A stretch of 8,786 nt of DNA from Rhodospirillaceae bacterium. GTDB lineage: Bacteria > Pseudomonadota > Alphaproteobacteria > Rhodospirillales > Rhodospirillaceae. Both the position numbers and the translations under genes were made by a program. Position 1 is the stretch's first letter. Every line of letters starts with the position of its first letter. The notes under the pieces are model-generated. The model was given only the letters and a program-made list of their open reading frames with translations, did no database searches and was not told where the DNA came from. The stretch covers positions 1 to 8,786 of the forward strand of contig JAFGWD010000130.1 of NCBI GenBank assembly GCA_016937315.1, read 5' to 3'. Shown piece by piece: positions 7,121 through 8,786 of this stretch.

Positions 7121-7729
7121 ATGACCGCCTTCGTTTTTTATCTGTTTGCGGCACTTGCCATCGCATCCGGCGCGATGGTGGTGACAGCCAGGAACCCAGT
7201 GCACTCGGTGCTGTTCCTGATTCTGACGTTTTTTAACGTTGCGGGCCTGTTCATTTTGCTGGGGGCGGAGTTCGTGGCGATGATCATGGTCATCGTTTAC
7301 GTCGGTGCCGTCGCGGTGCTGTTCTTGTTCGTGGTGATGATGCTGGATATCCACGCGGTGACGATGCGCGAAGGGTTCTTGAAGATTTTACCGATGGGCG
7401 CAGCCGTTGCCTTGGTTTTGTTCGCCGAGATGTCCCTGGTGTTTGCGACGTGGATGATGGCCCCGGATTTGGATGCTGTGCGTGCCGCAGCAGAGCCGCC
7501 GTTGACGGAAATGTCGAATACCGAAGCCATCGGATCGGTGCTTTATACGGACTACATCTATTTGTTCCAAATGGCGGGTATTGTGCTGCTGATTGGTATG
7601 ATCGGTTCGATCATGTTGACCATGCGTGCACGCGTTGGAGTGAAACGTCAGAACCCGCACGAGCAGGCGACGCGGCCGATTTCCGACTGCATCGAAATCA
7701 AAAAAGTCGCGACCGGGAAGGGGGTCTGA
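7121..7729 (+). CDS. nuoJ: NADH-quinone oxidoreductase subunit J (NuoJ, ND6-type)
   Basis: NuoJ is the ND6-like membrane subunit at the hinge between NuoH and NuoK. Its third helix changes shape during turnover and helps connect the water chain across the membrane. The 202-residue protein has five apparent membrane spans: about 4-22, 28-47, 52-75, 90-112 and 146-168. The helix-3 signature VYVGAVAVLFLFVVMMLD (59-76), including Tyr60 and Gly62, is plain, and Glu50 lies in LGAEF just before it. A polar tail of about 30 residues closes the protein. The start is fixed by AGGGAGG 7 bases upstream. The gene opens the second block after the nuoI gap and is followed by nuoK after only 4 bases, with the nuoK Shine-Dalgarno inside its last codons. 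Confidence 0.97.
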   Translation: MTAFVFYLFAALAIASGAMVVTARNPVHSVLFLILTFFNVAGLFILLGAEFVAMIMVIVYVGAVAVLFLFVVMMLDIHAVTMREGFLKILPMGAAVALVLFAEMSLVFATWMMAPDLDAVRAAAEPPLTEMSNTEAIGSVLYTDYIYLFQMAGIVLLIGMIGSIMLTMRARVGVKRQNPHEQATRPISDCIEIKKVATGKGV

Positions 7730-7733
7730 AGCC

Positions 7734-8042
7734 ATGACCATCGGACTGACGCATTACCTGACGGTTGCCGCCATTTTGTTCACGCTGGGGGTGTTTGGGA
7801 TTTTCCTGAACCGTAAGAACGTCATCATTATCCTGATGTCGATCGAACTGATGCTGTTGGCAGTGAACATCAATTTCGTGGCGTTTTCGGCATATTTACA
7901 CGATTTGGTGGGGCAGATTTTTGTGATGTTCGTGCTCACTGTCGCGGCTGCAGAAGCCGCCATTGGTCTGGCGATCTTGGTGGCCTTCTTCCGTAATCGC
8001 GGGTCCATCGAAGTCGAAGACATCAATGCGATGAAAGGCTGA
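7734..8042 (+). CDS. nuoK: NADH-quinone oxidoreductase subunit K (NuoK, ND4L-type)
   Basis: NuoK is the small ND4L/MrpC-like membrane subunit that lies between NuoJ and the antiporter-like pumps. It provides part of the central proton-translocation axis. Its 102 residues form three membrane helices. Glu38 (SIELMLLAVN) and Glu74 (AAAEAAIGL) match the E. coli NuoK glutamates 36 and 72, which are needed for pumping. The short loop RKNV and the C-terminal FFRNRGSIEVEDINAMKG are typical. The ATG at 7734 is 4 bases after the nuoJ stop, with GGAAGGGGG (about 7716-7724) as ribosome site. The stop at 8040-8042 is followed 9 bases later by nuoL. Size and key residues are standard for the family. Confidence 0.98.
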   Translation: MTIGLTHYLTVAAILFTLGVFGIFLNRKNVIIILMSIELMLLAVNINFVAFSAYLHDLVGQIFVMFVLTVAAAEAAIGLAILVAFFRNRGSIEVEDINAMKG

Positions 8043-8051
8043 GGACAGATC

Positions 8052-8786
8052 ATGACCGTTGCGATTGTCTTTCTTCCTCTGCTCGGGGCTCTTCTCGCCG
8101 GGTTGTTCGGGCGCTTTATCGGGCGTCGGGGTTCGCAGGTGGTGACCAGCCTCTTGCTGATTGTTTCCGCCGTTCTGAGCATTCCGTTGCTTTACAAGGT
8201 TGGCTTTGGATCTGGCCCGTTTACGGTGGTTTTGCTGGACTGGATCCATGTCGGAACCTTCAACGCCGGGTGGGCCTTAAAGGTTGATACTTTGACGGCG
8301 GTGATGCTGTTTACCGTGACCGCGATTTCTGCCGTCGTGCATGTCTACTCTATCGGCTACATGGATCATGATCCGTCCGTCCCGCGTTTCATGGCGTATC
8401 TGTCATTGTTTACTTTCTTCATGTTGATGTTGGTGACGGCAGACAACTTGGTGCAGATGTTTTTCGGTTGGGAAGGGGTTGGGCTTTCTTCTTATCTGCT
8501 GATTGGCTTTTGGAGTGATCGTCCCTCGGCCAATGCAGCGGCGATTAAGGCCTTTGTGGTCAACCGGGTCGGTGATTTCGGTTTTCTGCTGGGGATTGCC
8601 GGAATTTACCTGTCTTTCGATTCTGTCCATTTGGACACGATCTTTGCCGCCGCGCCCAGCATGGCGGATCAGAGCCTTCATATCTTTGGTCTGGAGTTGC
8701 CGCTTCTGACCACTCTGTGCTTGCTGCTGTTCGTTGGGGCTATGGGAAAATCGGCGCAGATTGGTTTGCACACGTGGCTGCCGGAC
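8052..8786 (+). CDS. nuoL: NADH-quinone oxidoreductase subunit L (NuoL, ND5-type), 5' part
   Basis: NuoL is the distal antiporter-like proton pump of complex I, homologous to MrpA of Na+/H+ antiporters. The first 245 codons are present with no stop, and the gene runs off the right edge; family members have roughly 600-700 residues. Visible features are the N-terminal helices, GYMDHDPSVPRFMAY (102-116), the pump glutamate Glu141 in FFGWEGVGLSSYLLIGF (137-153), NRVGDFGF with Arg172 and Asp175, and GKSAQIGLHTWLPD at the edge. Lys233 there corresponds to E. coli Lys229. The amphipathic lateral helix would lie beyond the window. The ATG at 8052 follows GAGGA (8041-8045), which overlaps the nuoK stop, by 6 bases. 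Identity is very secure; the 3' end is unknown. Confidence 0.97.
   Translation, partial: MTVAIVFLPLLGALLAGLFGRFIGRRGSQVVTSLLLIVSAVLSIPLLYKVGFGSGPFTVVLLDWIHVGTFNAGWALKVDTLTAVMLFTVTAISAVVHVYSIGYMDHDPSVPRFMAYLSLFTFFMLMLVTADNLVQMFFGWEGVGLSSYLLIGFWSDRPSANAAAIKAFVVNRVGDFGFLLGIAGIYLSFDSVHLDTIFAAAPSMADQSLHIFGLELPLLTTLCLLLFVGAMGKSAQIGLHTWLPD

Larger units (their letters stand above)
7026..7124 (+). other. Candidate 32-codon upstream ORF coupled to nuoJ
   Basis: Starting at tandem ATG codons (7026 and 7029), a frame of 32 codons runs to a TGA at 7122-7124 that overlaps the nuoJ start as ATGA. The peptide begins MMFFWGM and ends MSREARR, with no family I recognise. The ribosome site is poor: only GGTGA at 7020-7024, too close to the first ATG and 4 bases from the second. 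The arrangement would suit a leader whose translation is coupled to nuoJ, but an open frame this short can occur by chance. It is listed as a candidate only. Confidence 0.2.

Noticed and set aside
1..8786. An undescribed defence, mobile or regulatory system
   Set aside because: Nearly all of the sequence is accounted for by ten conserved complex I genes in a standard order, with no transposase, recombinase, repeat array or foreign gene.

Overview
The window is a stretch of an alphaproteobacterial nuo operon, which encodes respiratory complex I (proton-pumping NADH:ubiquinone oxidoreductase). All genes lie on the plus strand in the order nuoC (3' end only), nuoD, nuoE, nuoF, nuoG, nuoH, nuoI, nuoJ, nuoK, nuoL (5' part only). 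Separate nuoC and nuoD genes (fused in E. coli), a NuoG without the extra N7 cluster motif, and mitochondrion-like NuoD, NuoG, NuoH and NuoI sequences point to Alphaproteobacteria. By eye the base composition is moderately GC-rich. A Rhodospirillales-type organism would fit, but genus and species cannot be read from this window.

Layout: bases 1-194 hold the NuoC C-terminus. Bases 211-5477 encode the rest of the peripheral arm present here: NuoD (quinone-site subunit), NuoE, NuoF and NuoG (NADH dehydrogenase module). NuoH (5470-6480) is the membrane subunit that forms the quinone chamber, and NuoI (6499-6987) carries clusters N6a and N6b. After a 133-base gap, the only sizeable gap in the window, come the membrane subunits NuoJ (7121-7729), NuoK (7734-8042) and NuoL (from 8052, running off the right edge). 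The other junctions are tight: gaps of 4 to 32 bases, a 1-base overlap at nuoE/nuoF and an 8-base overlap at nuoG/nuoH. Most genes have a clear Shine-Dalgarno sequence, so one polycistronic, partly translationally coupled transcript is likely.

Working together, NuoF takes hydride from NADH onto FMN. Electrons pass through the Fe-S clusters of NuoF, NuoE, NuoG and NuoI to the quinone pocket between NuoD, the PSST-type subunit NuoB (outside the window) and NuoH. The energy drives proton transport through NuoH, NuoJ, NuoK and NuoL. Every cluster ligand and nearly every key charged residue expected of these subunits is visible, so the complex looks functional.

I found no mobile element, RNA gene, CRISPR array or undescribed system. 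The points most worth checking are the nuoI-nuoJ gap, where a 32-codon open frame ends inside the nuoJ start codon and a possible hairpin covers the nuoJ Shine-Dalgarno, and a Cys-Pro-Cys-His plus Lys/Ala-rich tail on NuoE.
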